From JBALVT01 sp045110675 (GTDB lineage Bacteria; Pseudomonadota; Gammaproteobacteria; Pseudomonadales; Halieaceae), in NCBI GenBank assembly GCA_045110675.1, contig JBGCGJ010000042.1, positions 1 to 64,000 on the forward strand: a stretch of DNA of 64,000 nucleotides. The letters are read 5' to 3'. Positions 50,520 through 59,474 of this stretch are shown piece by piece. Position numbers and translations under genes: made by a program. Under the pieces are notes generated by a model. That model ran no database searches, was not told where the DNA came from, and saw only the letters and a list, made by a program, of their open reading frames with translations. The stretch's first letter is position 1. Each line of letters starts with the position of its first letter.

Positions 50520-51407
50520 CTAGTCCTTTGAGCCGCGCACGTCTAAGGCGTCGCGCAAGCCGTCACCCAAAAAGTTAAGGGCGAACAGCGTCAGTGTTAG
50601 AGCGGCCCCGGGAAATATTAGCAGCCAGGGGAATTCTTCCATGGTTTCCGCACCATAGGAAATCAGCAGGCCCCAGGAGGTTTGTGGGGGCTGAATCCCC
50701 AGACCCAGAAAACTCAGAAAGGCTTCGAGCAGCATTACGCTGGGAATCGTCAGTGTGGTGTACACAATCACCGGGCCCAAGGCATTGGGAATGAGATGCT
50801 TGCGGATAATAGACGCAGGAGAAAGGCCGAGAGAGATTGCTGCCTCAACAAACTCTTGTTGCCTCAGAGATTGAACCTGTCCGCGCATTATTCTCGCCAT
50901 TGTGAGCCACTCTACGGCCCCAATCGCCAAAAACAGCAGCAGCAGATTTCTGCCGAACACCACCATCAGCAGCACGATAAATATCATGAACGGAAGGGCG
51001 TAGAGAATATCGACTAAACGCATCATAACCGCGTCGACTCGACCACCGGCATACCCTGCTATGGCACCCCAGGTAATTCCGATCAGCAGTGCGACAGCGG
51101 TAGCGACAAAGCCCACTGCCAGGGAGACCCTGCCGCCGTACATAATCATTGTCAGGAGATCGCGACCAAATATATCGGTGCCCAACCAGTGCTCCGCTGA
51201 GGGAGGTGACGCCCCCAGATTCAGATTCTGGGTTTCGTAGCTATAGGGTGCAATCCACGGCGTTAACAGTGATATAACGATAAACAGAATAAGCACTATA
51301 AGGCCAAATACGGCGAGCTTGTTCTTGCGTAAGCGAATCCAGGCATCCTTCCAAAGAGAGGTTCCCTTTTCCGCGGCGGCGATTTCAGTGATAGTGGGAG
51401 TGTTCAT
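50520..51407 (-). CDS. Peptide ABC transporter permease, OppC/DppC type
   Basis: A 295-residue permease with an N-terminal helix, GTDIFGRDLLTMIMYGGRVSLAVG marking the OppC_N region, and the transport domain with EAAISLGLSPASIIRKHLIPNALG as the EAA loop that contacts the ATPase. About six helices are present. Its start abuts the stop of the OppB-like gene. The cargo is probably peptides or related compounds. Confidence 0.95.
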   Translation of the reverse strand: MNTPTITEIAAAEKGTSLWKDAWIRLRKNKLAVFGLIVLILFIVISLLTPWIAPYSYETQNLNLGASPPSAEHWLGTDIFGRDLLTMIMYGGRVSLAVGFVATAVALLIGITWGAIAGYAGGRVDAVMMRLVDILYALPFMIFIVLLMVVFGRNLLLLFLAIGAVEWLTMARIMRGQVQSLRQQEFVEAAISLGLSPASIIRKHLIPNALGPVIVYTTLTIPSVMLLEAFLSFLGLGIQPPQTSWGLLISYGAETMEEFPWLLIFPGAALTLTLFALNFLGDGLRDALDVRGSKD

Positions 51408-52340
51408 TCAGCTATTCCCGTACTGGGCGCGCAATCTTGGATTCATCCAGGCCGCTAAAATATCTGACAATAGATTGAACAATACGATCAAGGTAGAGAG
51501 GAATACGGTTGTGCCCAATATCATTGTGTAGTCGCGATTAAAGGCAGCCTGAACATAGAACCGACCCAGCCCCGGGATCTGAAAAATAGTTTCTACTACA
51601 AATGATCCCGAGAGTAAGCCGGCAAAAGCTGGCCCAAGAAAAGCCACAACAGGTATTAGTCCACCGCGCAGTCCATGGCGTGTTACCACCTGCCACTGTG
51701 GCAAGCCCTTGGCCTTGGCAGTGCGAATGTAATCCTGCGACATGACTTCCAGCATCCCCGCGCGACTTAATCGCGCAATGTAAGCCGCATAGGCCGCTCC
51801 GAGGGTGAGGCTGGGCAAAATTTTGTCCCCTGGAATATCTCCCCACCCCGATACCGGCAGCCACTCGAGATAGATACCAAACACCAGCACCAGCAGCGGG
51901 CCGAGCAAAAAGGTGGGCATACAAATGCCGATCATCGCTACAGACATTGGAACATAGTCCTGGGCTGTATTGGGTTTTAAGGAGGCGATAACTCCTGCCA
52001 ATCCGCCGATACCAATGGCCACCAGTAAGGCGTAGAAACCGAGCTCGGCAGTCGCCGGCAAACCCGCCGCGATGAGCTCGTTGACACTGCGTCCTGGGTA
52101 TTTGAACGAAGGGCCCAACTTACCTTGGGCAATATCTCCCAAGTAGGAGGTGTATTGTGAAAACAGCGGTTGATCCAGTCGGTACTGTGCCTCCAGGGCA
52201 GCTTTGACCTCGGGCATGACCGCTTTTTCGCTGTCGAAGGGGCCGCCGGGAGCGGCCCTGACTAAAAAGAAAGTTGCGGTTATAACGACCAGAATCACCG
52301 GGATGGCCTGCAGCAAACGAAGACTGATAAATCGCAACAT
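51408..52340 (-). CDS. Peptide ABC transporter permease, OppB/DppB type
   Basis: A 310-residue inner-membrane permease. The first helix is followed by FFLVRAAPGGPFDSEKAV, typical of DppB/OppB, and the EAA loop is RTAKAKGLPQWQVVTRHGLRGG. Six helices are expected. It begins 2 bases after the stop of the binding-protein gene, in the order A-B-C-DF, and overlaps nothing. Confidence 0.95.
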   Translation of the reverse strand: MLRFISLRLLQAIPVILVVITATFFLVRAAPGGPFDSEKAVMPEVKAALEAQYRLDQPLFSQYTSYLGDIAQGKLGPSFKYPGRSVNELIAAGLPATAELGFYALLVAIGIGGLAGVIASLKPNTAQDYVPMSVAMIGICMPTFLLGPLLVLVFGIYLEWLPVSGWGDIPGDKILPSLTLGAAYAAYIARLSRAGMLEVMSQDYIRTAKAKGLPQWQVVTRHGLRGGLIPVVAFLGPAFAGLLSGSFVVETIFQIPGLGRFYVQAAFNRDYTMILGTTVFLSTLIVLFNLLSDILAAWMNPRLRAQYGNS

Positions 52341-52342
52341 GT

Positions 52343-54019
52343 TTATAGACCTGTCTCTAAAGTTGCTTCGGGTTCTAGGTACACGTACTTGAGGTTTAGA
52401 GAATCCATCAGATTGGAGGGCATGCCTTTCACGCTTGGGTGTATAAGGTGCTTACTACTGTAAGTGTAAATGGGAATAATCGGCATCTGTTCCATTAACA
52501 GGGTCTCAGCGGCATGAAAGATTTCAAAGCGTTCTTCGCGAGTTTTTGCCTTGGGTGCCAATTGCAATATCATCTCGTCGTAACGTGGATCTGAAAAACC
52601 AGTATTGTTGTTGCCGCCATCGGTGATGTATAGATCCAGGAAGTTATTGGGATCGACATAGTCGCCAATCCAGCCTCGACGGGAAATTTGAAACTCCATT
52701 TGCGTGACTGAGTCCAAATACACTTTCCACTCTTCATTGGCGATAGTCACATCGATGTTTAGCGCTTCCTTCCACATCTGCTGTAGGGCGACAGCAATTT
52801 TCCTGTGGTTTTCGGAGGTGTTGTATTTTATTTCCAAACCGGGCCAGCCTTCGCCATTGGGATAGCCTGCTTCCGACAGCAGCGCTCGGGCCTGCGCCAC
52901 ATCATGGCTGAACAGCTTTGGGGGTTGATATCCGAGAGTCCCAGGGGGAGTGATACCGTAAGCGGGGAAAAAAGCGTTTTTGAGAACAGTAGCGGTAAGG
53001 GTTTCACGGTCGACTGCCATTGAAAGTGCGCGTCTTACCCTGGGGTCATCCACCGGGGCGCGATTGGTATTTATCAGATAGAAATAGGTCCCCAGATAAG
53101 GCGCTTGTACCAAGGGGCTATTTTCCATTGCTCGGTAAACTTCCAATTTACTCAGCGGCACATCATTGGTGTAGTGCAACTGTCCCACACGGAACATGCG
53201 CTCTTCGCTGACTAGATTCTCCGTGGGATAAAACACCACCCCATTGAGTTTTACTTTATCGGCATCCCAGTAAGTGTGACTTTTCTCAACCGTGATACGG
53301 CGGTTGAGCTTCCATTCCTTTAGCTTAAAGGCGCCGTTGCTGACGATATTTTCAGCTCTGGTCCACTTGGTAAAGCGGTCCGTCATTTTTCCAAATTTTT
53401 CGATGGTTTTTCTGTGCAGAGCAAATGTGCTGTAGTGATCCATCAACTGCAGAAAATAAGGCGTTGGCTCGCTTAAGGTGACTTCCAGGGTTCGATCATC
53501 GATTGCTCTCACCCCAAGTTGTTCTGGGTCGCTAATCTCACCTTTTGAATAACCCTCTGCATTTTTGACGGGATAGAGCATATAGGCATACAAATTGCCC
53601 ATTTTGGGATCCAGGGCACGCCGCCAAGACCATACATAGTCCTGGGCGGTCATGACCTCGCCATTTGACCACAGAGCATCCTCACGTAAGTGGAATGTAA
53701 TGACTCTGCGATCGTCACTGAATTCCCAGCTTTCGGCGACTCCTGGTTCTGGTTCTAGTGTGTACGGGTTTTTTACAGCAAGGCCTTCAAACATAGCCCG
53801 AATCAAATGGTTTTCAGGAACGCCGGTGACGACGTGAGGATCCAGGCCCTGGGGTTCAGTGCCGTTGCCGTAGTGCAGTATTCCATCGCGATTGCCTTGC
53901 ACCACATTGGATTCTCCCCCTGTACAGCCGAGCAATAGGCAGGTGGTGGCAAACAGAATCAGGCATTTGGTAAGCGTCGCGAGCGTGATGTTAGTCGTTT
54001 TGATCTGTGGCATAGTCAT
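52343..54019 (-). CDS. Peptide-binding lipoprotein, OppA-like (SBP family 5)
   Basis: A 558-residue periplasmic binding lipoprotein. The signal peptide ends in the lipobox LLLGC near residue 32. The family-5 signature is seen in GTEPQGLDPHVVTGVPE, LREDALWSNGEVMTAQDYVWSWRRALDPK and INTNRAPVDDPRVRRALSMAVDRE. It captures oligopeptides or other compounds for the OppBC-DF transporter. It is the first gene of the operon; two ATGs, at 54019 and 54013, are both possible. Confidence 0.94.
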   Translation of the reverse strand: MTMPQIKTTNITLATLTKCLILFATTCLLLGCTGGESNVVQGNRDGILHYGNGTEPQGLDPHVVTGVPENHLIRAMFEGLAVKNPYTLEPEPGVAESWEFSDDRRVITFHLREDALWSNGEVMTAQDYVWSWRRALDPKMGNLYAYMLYPVKNAEGYSKGEISDPEQLGVRAIDDRTLEVTLSEPTPYFLQLMDHYSTFALHRKTIEKFGKMTDRFTKWTRAENIVSNGAFKLKEWKLNRRITVEKSHTYWDADKVKLNGVVFYPTENLVSEERMFRVGQLHYTNDVPLSKLEVYRAMENSPLVQAPYLGTYFYLINTNRAPVDDPRVRRALSMAVDRETLTATVLKNAFFPAYGITPPGTLGYQPPKLFSHDVAQARALLSEAGYPNGEGWPGLEIKYNTSENHRKIAVALQQMWKEALNIDVTIANEEWKVYLDSVTQMEFQISRRGWIGDYVDPNNFLDLYITDGGNNNTGFSDPRYDEMILQLAPKAKTREERFEIFHAAETLLMEQMPIIPIYTYSSKHLIHPSVKGMPSNLMDSLNLKYVYLEPEATLETGL

Positions 54020-54059
54020 GGGTGCTTACTGTATCTCAGCGAGGGCGGTTTGTCTTAAC

Positions 54060-55538
54060 TCAATCCCAGCCGCGCGGATTTTCTTCCATCTCGCGGCGCT
54101 TTTCTTCGAAGGCTTTTCGCAGAATCTTTAGTTGGCGTGGGTGGCGCAGAGAGGTGTCGTAAGATTCTCGGGGATCATTTTCCAGATCGAACAGCCATTC
54201 TTTTTGGGGTACCGAAGCTCCAATGGGCATTTGGTCAGTAGAGTAAAAGACCCCGGCGGCTCCGCGATATTTAAAGCGTTGATTTCTGGCTGCGAAAAGT
54301 GCCTCACCATCGTAGTAATAGATGAAATCATGGGGAGAAGGCGCGCTGGAGGTCAGTACCTTGAGAATACTCCTTCCATCCAGTATCCGGTCGGCAGGTG
54401 CGGGTAACTGCAGTATATCCAGAATGGTCGGTACCAGGTCTGTTCCCATTGCCATCGCCGGTTCAACCCTCCCCGGTGTTATTGCGGCGGGCCAGTGCGC
54501 GATAAAGGGCACTCGCATACCGCCTTCAAAGGTGTTGCCCTTGCGGCCTCTTTGATCGCCGGCATTGCCCAGATACCAGGGGCCATTGTCAGAACTGATG
54601 ATGATTAGAGTGTTCTCCAGCTTGCCGTTTTTTTCGAGGCTGCGCAGGATCTGTCCTATGCCATCGTCTATTTCCTCAATCACATCGCCGAACAGCCCGG
54701 CATCTGAGCTACCCGCCCGCTCGGGCCGGGTTGACAATGGGTCGTGTGGAAAGTTGTGTGCAAAGTAGAGGAAAAAAGGTTGCTCGTCTTGCGCGTCAAT
54801 AAACGCGGTGGCCTCATTGGCGTACAGCTCGCTCATTCGTGTTTGATCGACGGGCGCCTCTACCTCTACCTCCTTGTTGCGATAAAACGCGAAGGGTTCC
54901 ATATCATTGCTATAGAGTGCTCCGTAATAACTGTCAAAGCCCATATCATTGGGCAGTGAGGGGCTGCGATCGCCCATATGCCACTTGCCTATCATTCCGG
55001 TGGCATAGCCGGTGGCTTTGAGGATATTGGCCAGGGTAATTTCTTCTTCGGGTAGACGTTTGTTGGTTTTAGGGCTGAGTAGCTTGTCGAAGATCAGTGA
55101 CTTGGTGCTGCCCGTTGGAAATACCACATTGGGTAGGCCTGCTCTGGCGGGCAACCTACCGGTGAGGAAGCCTGCGCGGGAGGGCGTGCATACGGGTGCC
55201 GGGGAGTGGAAGTCGCTCAGGCTGACGCCGTTTGTTGCCAGTTGATTGATATTGGGTGTTTTGATCAGGCCTTGCGCGCCGACTCCGATATCGCCGTAAC
55301 CCAGATCATCATAGAGTATGAATATTATATTGGGGCGGGGTGCTGCGGGGGAGTCGCTTGTGGCGAGATCGGAGAAACCTTGTAGGTACTCTTGTTTGTT
55401 TGCGACTCGTTCCCTATTGTCGCTTTGTTGCGAGCTGGATATCCGTAGGGCGGCTAGAATTGCGAGAATCAGGATAAGTAGGATCAGGGTTGCCGCTAGG
55501 CCCAAAATTCGACGCCATAAAAATGAGAGTAGCCACAT
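54060..55538 (-). CDS. Sulfatase, membrane-anchored
   Basis: A 492-residue type I sulfatase. The metal site is NIIFILYDDLGYGDIGVG, and the catalytic cysteine is C117 in the classic motif PVCTPSRAGFLTGR. This residue is converted to formylglycine by a maturase not found in this window. YATGMIGKWHMGD and IISSDNGPW are also present. A single strongly hydrophobic N-terminal helix (ILGLAATLILLILILAILAAL) anchors it, with the enzyme in the periplasm. The start at 55538 has GGGAA upstream and fits the helix better than ATG 55619. It could desulfate sulfated glycans taken as food or made by the cell. Confidence 0.92.
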   Translation of the reverse strand: MWLLSFLWRRILGLAATLILLILILAILAALRISSSQQSDNRERVANKQEYLQGFSDLATSDSPAAPRPNIIFILYDDLGYGDIGVGAQGLIKTPNINQLATNGVSLSDFHSPAPVCTPSRAGFLTGRLPARAGLPNVVFPTGSTKSLIFDKLLSPKTNKRLPEEEITLANILKATGYATGMIGKWHMGDRSPSLPNDMGFDSYYGALYSNDMEPFAFYRNKEVEVEAPVDQTRMSELYANEATAFIDAQDEQPFFLYFAHNFPHDPLSTRPERAGSSDAGLFGDVIEEIDDGIGQILRSLEKNGKLENTLIIISSDNGPWYLGNAGDQRGRKGNTFEGGMRVPFIAHWPAAITPGRVEPAMAMGTDLVPTILDILQLPAPADRILDGRSILKVLTSSAPSPHDFIYYYDGEALFAARNQRFKYRGAAGVFYSTDQMPIGASVPQKEWLFDLENDPRESYDTSLRHPRQLKILRKAFEEKRREMEENPRGWD

Positions 55539-55705
55539 TTGATATTCCCGATCAGCTTTTTTAGATGCTTTTATTGGTTTGGTATTGGGATAGTTACATA
55601 TTGTTGGGGGGTGCGTCATCTGTGTGTGCTTTGGGTCGCAGACAACGGTTGGTGAAGTATTTTATTTAGGGCTATTATAAAATTGCTGAGTTCATGTAGT
55701 GTGGC

Positions 55706-55815
55706 GCTAAGATAGTCGATTCAGTTTTCCAAACACGCCGTAAATACGTCCATGTAGGCTTGTCCGCAGCATCCATGCTGCGGACAGTTTAGAAAACTGA
55801 ATCGACTATCTTAGC
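55706..55815. repeat. 110-bp nested palindromic element
   Basis: Perfect 24-bp arms, at 55706-55729 and 55792-55815 (beginning gctaagatagtcgattcagt and its complement), enclose 62 bases. Inside lies a second perfect 12-bp inverted repeat (tgtccgcagcat at 55761-55772, atgctgcggaca at 55775-55786). Between the outer left arm and the inner hairpin is the stretch cgtaaatacgtccatgtagg. The structure is that of a short mobile palindromic repeat or MITE, or a large cruciform. It lies in the 374-bp gap between divergent sulfatase and agmatinase genes, and I see no coding sequence there. Confidence 0.75.
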
Positions 55816-55912
55816 TTTGCGTTAACTATCGATTTTCTAAAAATGCAGTATTTTTGGTGGCCCGCCCCCCGCTGGAGTGCCATTGGGAAGCGCAGTAGCT
55901 AAAGGAATTTGC

Positions 55913-56872
55913 ATGAGCGATAAAAAAACCAACCAACCCTTGAGTGGCAACGAGATGCCCCGTTTTGCGGGACACGCATCGATGTTCAGGTTGCCTATTC
56001 AAACAACTGCCAAGGATTTGGACATTGCCTTGATTGGCGTGCCCCTGGATATTGGCACTAGCAATCGCGGGGGTAGTCGCTTTGGCCCTCGGGAGATTCG
56101 CTGCGAGTCGGTGATGGTTCGCCCCTACGGAATGTATACGAAGGCCGCACCATTCGACTCCTTTCAGATTGCGGATATTGGCGATGTGGCGCTCAATACG
56201 TTTAACCTGCTCAAATCAATCGACATTATAGAGGCTCACTTTGACGAGGTTCTGAGCTGCGGAGCCAAAACGGTTTCTATGGGTGGTGATCACACGGTTT
56301 CCCTGCCCATTCTGCGCTCAGTTGCAAAGGTTCACGGTCCGGTTGCGCTTATTCATGTTGACGCTCATTCGGATACCAACGAAGCCATGTTTGGTGAAGA
56401 AGTCACCCACGGAACGATTTTTCGGCGCGCGATTGAAGAGAATCTGGTTGATCCCAAGAAAATGTTTCAGATAGGACTTCGTACCACCGGCTATTCAGCG
56501 GAAGATTTCGATTGGGCTCGCGATCGCGGTGCTCGAGTTGTTCCGGCCGAGGAGTGTTGGCATCAGTCGCTCGCTCCGCTAATGGCTGAGATCCGTGAAG
56601 CTGTTGGGCCGGATACGCCTTTGTATTTGAGTTTTGACATCGATGGGCTTGATCCGTCCATCGCCCCTGGCACAGGCACTCCGGAACCAGGTGGCCTGAC
56701 GAGTATTCAGGGAATTGAGATTATTCGCGGTTGTTGGGGGCTTAATCTGATTGGCGCCGACCTGGTGGAAGTTTCTCCTCCCTACGATACCTCTGGAAAT
56801 ACCTCTCTGTTGGCCGCTAACTTAATTTTTGAAATGCTTTGCTCATTTCCGGGATGTGTTCGGGGCGGTTGA
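55913..56872 (+). CDS. Agmatinase/ureohydrolase family enzyme
   Basis: A 319-residue manganese enzyme of the arginase superfamily. The ligands are His in SMGGDHTVSL, two Asp and one His in HVDAHSDTNE, and two Asp in SFDIDGLDPS. It hydrolyses a guanidino compound to urea and an amine; agmatine, guanidinobutyrate or guanidinopropionate are possible. The start at 55913 is chosen because AAAGGAA lies 5 bases upstream. It is convergent with the GFA-type gene, 9 bases away. Confidence 0.9.
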   Translation: MSDKKTNQPLSGNEMPRFAGHASMFRLPIQTTAKDLDIALIGVPLDIGTSNRGGSRFGPREIRCESVMVRPYGMYTKAAPFDSFQIADIGDVALNTFNLLKSIDIIEAHFDEVLSCGAKTVSMGGDHTVSLPILRSVAKVHGPVALIHVDAHSDTNEAMFGEEVTHGTIFRRAIEENLVDPKKMFQIGLRTTGYSAEDFDWARDRGARVVPAEECWHQSLAPLMAEIREAVGPDTPLYLSFDIDGLDPSIAPGTGTPEPGGLTSIQGIEIIRGCWGLNLIGADLVEVSPPYDTSGNTSLLAANLIFEMLCSFPGCVRGG

Positions 56873-56881
56873 TAGTCTGGC

Positions 56882-57337
56882 TTATTCCACTTGCTGTCGA
56901 CGGGCCATTACCGCGCTGAAAATGTCCAGGAGATTCGCTGGCTGGGATTCGTGTTGAATCGCCGAGTCTGGAATCGCGACCCAAGGCTGTGAGCTTTTCG
57001 TCCAAATATGGGCGTCTGGGTGAATGTCGCTTGTATCTTCCAAAGTGCCTGTCTGCAATTTGATGAATTCGGGGGTGGCACTCCCAACTCCATAGATTAT
57101 GTTGCCACACTTGCTACAACTCATTCGGGTGTTGCTATCCCCTGCATCGGAAGTGCGCTCCCAGCTGCTGAGTTGTCCCGTGACGGTGATCGCAGACAAT
57201 GGAAATATTGTGCCCATTGAAAATGCGCTACCCGTCCTTTTCTGACAGTCCTTGCAGTGGCAGGCATAGGTCATTAGGGGGTCGCCCTCGACAGTATAAC
57301 GAATATGCTGGCACTGGCAGCTTCCTGTTCGCGACAT
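56882..57337 (-). CDS. GFA/CENP-V family zinc protein
   Basis: A 151-residue protein of the glutathione-dependent formaldehyde-activating fold. Zinc ligands are visible as CQCQHIRY, CHCKDCQKRTG and CSKCGNIIYG. Most family members have no proven enzyme activity. The start at 57337 has a strong AAAGGAGG upstream, 20 bases after the VOC gene stop. A detoxification role is plausible but unproven. Confidence 0.9.
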   Translation of the reverse strand: MSRTGSCQCQHIRYTVEGDPLMTYACHCKDCQKRTGSAFSMGTIFPLSAITVTGQLSSWERTSDAGDSNTRMSCSKCGNIIYGVGSATPEFIKLQTGTLEDTSDIHPDAHIWTKSSQPWVAIPDSAIQHESQPANLLDIFSAVMARRQQVE

Positions 57338-57357
57338 GCGCTCCTCCTTTTGTGTTT

Positions 57358-57708
57358 CTACAGCGCCCAAACCGCCAGCTCGTTGCCGCTAGGTTCCAGG
57401 AAGTGAAATCGGCGCCCGCCTGGAAAGGCGAAAATGGCTTTGGAAACTGTGCCGCCCGCTGCCTCGACCTTTGCCTGTGTCGCTTCCAGGTCTTCGCTAT
57501 ACAGCACGATTAGTGCAGCGCCGTGGTCACTTGAGGAAACCATTTCGGATGCGTAAAAACCGCCGTCCAGACCCTGATTGGAAAATGCTGCGTACTCCGC
57601 GCCGTAGTCTTCGAAACTCCAGTCGAAGGCTTGCGCGAAAAAAGCCTTGGTGGCCGGGAGATCTTTTGCGGGAAACTCAACGTAGTTAATTTTTTCATGT
57701 TCGTTCAC
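57358..57708 (-). CDS. VOC (glyoxalase/bleomycin resistance) family protein
   Basis: A 116-residue protein with the paired beta-alpha-beta modules of the VOC fold (INYVEFPAKDLPATKAFFAQAFDW and FAFPGGRRFHFLEPSGNELAVWAL). The start is GTG, with GAGGAGG 8 bases upstream. It lies between the GFA and MAPEG genes on one strand. Its substrate is unknown; relatives include glyoxalases and fosfomycin or bleomycin resistance proteins. Confidence 0.9.
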   Translation of the reverse strand: MNEHEKINYVEFPAKDLPATKAFFAQAFDWSFEDYGAEYAAFSNQGLDGGFYASEMVSSSDHGAALIVLYSEDLEATQAKVEAAGGTVSKAIFAFPGGRRFHFLEPSGNELAVWAL

Positions 57709-57741
57709 GATGTCATCCTCCTCACCCAGAGTTTGAGTGTT

Positions 57742-58137
57742 TTAAGAGATTGCCTGCAGCCCCAGGGCGGCCACTAGGCCAAAGCCAAACACATAGGTTC
57801 CCAGCGCTCCTACAAAGCGCATTGGGTTGGGGTCTGCCATTGATTTGGGAAAAATTAGGCCGGCAACGATCAGGTAGCGACAAGCGGTGACTAGCGCCAT
57901 TAGCCAGATGACCCAGGCTGGTTGTGGCGACTGGCTCAGGATGTAAATCAGTAGCGCCAATATCGGCACATATTCGACGGTGTTACCGTGGGCTCGTATT
58001 CTTTGGAAGACAATATCTTCCGGATCGGTTGAATTGCCAATCATCACACTTTGTTTGCTTCTGGCCATGGAGACAGAAAAGCCTAGCGCAATGCAAAGAA
58101 AGGCCAATAGAGCAATACACATTAGGGGAACAGACAT
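57742..58137 (-). CDS. MAPEG family membrane protein
   Basis: A 131-residue protein with four helices and the MAPEG hallmark FQRIRAHGNTVEYVPI between helices one and two. Eukaryotic relatives are glutathione transferases and leukotriene synthases; bacterial members are of uncertain function. It shares a strand with the VOC and GFA genes, all three of which have links to thiol or detoxification chemistry. Confidence 0.9.
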   Translation of the reverse strand: MSVPLMCIALLAFLCIALGFSVSMARSKQSVMIGNSTDPEDIVFQRIRAHGNTVEYVPILALLIYILSQSPQPAWVIWLMALVTACRYLIVAGLIFPKSMADPNPMRFVGALGTYVFGFGLVAALGLQAIS

Positions 58138-58178
58138 GAGCTTTTCCTACAGATAGTGGATAACTCGAAAAGTTTACC

Positions 58179-58220
58179 GATTCTAAAATTGAGAAGCCAT
58201 CTTAGAATCTGATGTCTCAA
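58179..58220. repeat. Two interleaved inverted repeats
   Basis: GATTCTAA (58179-58186) pairs with TTAGAATC (58202-58209), and TTGAGA (58189-58194) pairs with TCTCAA (58215-58220), an order that could fold as a pseudoknot. The region lies between two minus-strand genes. A terminator or leader RNA for the MAPEG gene is possible, as is chance. Confidence 0.3.
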
Positions 58221-58240
58221 CGGAAATCAGATTGCTCGAT

Positions 58241-58621
58241 TCAGGTACTGTCCTTGCTGTAGAAAAGAATGACGGCGCCGATCAGCGCAACTGCTGCGAC
58301 GATATCGCCAATAACAATTTTCCTAATGTCTGCGTTGTAACCACCCACACTGAAAGCGAGGTAGAAAAATGAGGCGATGGTGGCAAATGCGGCGATGAAT
58401 GCCAGCGGTTGCAGTGACGGTGTGAAGGCTGCGTACGCAAAGAAAATGCCTAAAATTCCGAACAACACGGCGCGATGCCTCATCAAAATCTCTATATCCG
58501 CACCGGCAATGGGGACGCCGTACAAGTCTTCCAGACGAGATGTGCCGGCGAAACCGCTGATGGGGATAATGTGAATGATCGCAACAATGATGAGTAGAAA
58601 TGTGATGAGCTTTTCAGTCAT
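58241..58621 (-). CDS. Small four-helix membrane protein of unknown function
   Basis: A 126-residue protein with four hydrophobic helices and the stretch SRLEDLYGVPI followed by EILMRHRAVLFGILG. I have seen this family only as uncharacterised membrane proteins, sometimes labelled phosphopantetheine adenylyltransferase by error. The start at 58621 has GGAG 6 bases upstream. It is on the same strand as the PPOX-like gene, 56 bases after it. Confidence 0.7.
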   Translation of the reverse strand: MTEKLITFLLIIVAIIHIIPISGFAGTSRLEDLYGVPIAGADIEILMRHRAVLFGILGIFFAYAAFTPSLQPLAFIAAFATIASFFYLAFSVGGYNADIRKIVIGDIVAAVALIGAVILFYSKDST

Positions 58622-58677
58622 GGCGGGCTCCATCTCAGTCAGAAGGTTGGTTTGCTGCAACCTTGTCAGTCACTGTG

Positions 58678-59286
58678 TTAGTAAAGGTTATCTTTGTAAT
58701 CATCTTTCAACGCTTGCTCTACGAATCCCTCATCTACATCCAGGGCCCTGGATATCTGTTTGTGGGCATTGCTTGCGGTGTCGGTGGGCCAGGTTTCCGT
58801 TTGCCATAGCTTAGATCGCACAAACGCTTTGCCACAGTGAAAAAAGCACTCTTTAACATTGACGATGGTGCAAAGTATGGCCGGTTTCCCTTTGGCAGAG
58901 AGAGATTGCAGTAGCTCCGGATCTTTCGATATCACCGCTTCACCGTTGATTCGCACGGTTTCTTTAACCCCGGGTAGCATGAAGATAACGCCCACTTTTT
59001 GTGTCTCGATAATATTGCGAAAGCCAAACGCGAGATGATTGCCGGGTCGCTCCGGAATTAATATCGTGGTCTCATTGAGAACCTTAACAAATCCGGGTGC
59101 GTCACCTTTTGGCGATACGTCAAGATCGTGTTGCTGGTTTGAGGTAGCAACACAGATGAGTGGGGATTTTTCGATGAACTCTCGACAGATGTCGTCGATG
59201 GTTTGAACGACTTTTTGCGCGATAAATGGGGCGGGCTCGTCGATAACTTCCCGAAGCTTTTCCAAACTGTCTATGGTGTGATCCAT
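58678..59286 (-). CDS. Pyridoxamine 5'-phosphate oxidase-like FMN-binding protein
   Basis: A 202-residue protein with the PPOX split-barrel fold, including LICVATSNQQHDLDVSPKGDAPGFVKV and GNHLAFGFRNIIETQKVGVIFMLPG. It matches the DR2398-type subgroup by this segment. FMN binding is expected; the substrate is unknown, and PNP oxidase activity is unlikely for this subgroup. The ATG at 59286 has TGGAG 7 bases upstream. Confidence 0.86.
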   Translation of the reverse strand: MDHTIDSLEKLREVIDEPAPFIAQKVVQTIDDICREFIEKSPLICVATSNQQHDLDVSPKGDAPGFVKVLNETTILIPERPGNHLAFGFRNIIETQKVGVIFMLPGVKETVRINGEAVISKDPELLQSLSAKGKPAILCTIVNVKECFFHCGKAFVRSKLWQTETWPTDTASNAHKQISRALDVDEGFVEQALKDDYKDNLY

Positions 59287-59474
59287 TGCCAAACTCCAAT
59301 CGCGATATAGTGAGATAGCGTATGATAACCCCTGTGATAAATATTCGTATAATATACTTGCTCGTCTTATCCACGAGCACTCCGATGGGGCGAGGTGCCC
59401 TATGCGCTCGAGTGCTCTCCAGGCGGTCGGCGCGTGCGGAATAATTTAATCAAATTCTTTTCAAGGCAAATGTG

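Noticed and set aside
58241..58621. Phosphopantetheine adenylyltransferase
   Set aside because: The protein is four membrane helices with no nucleotidyltransferase motif; the label would be a known type of propagated error.
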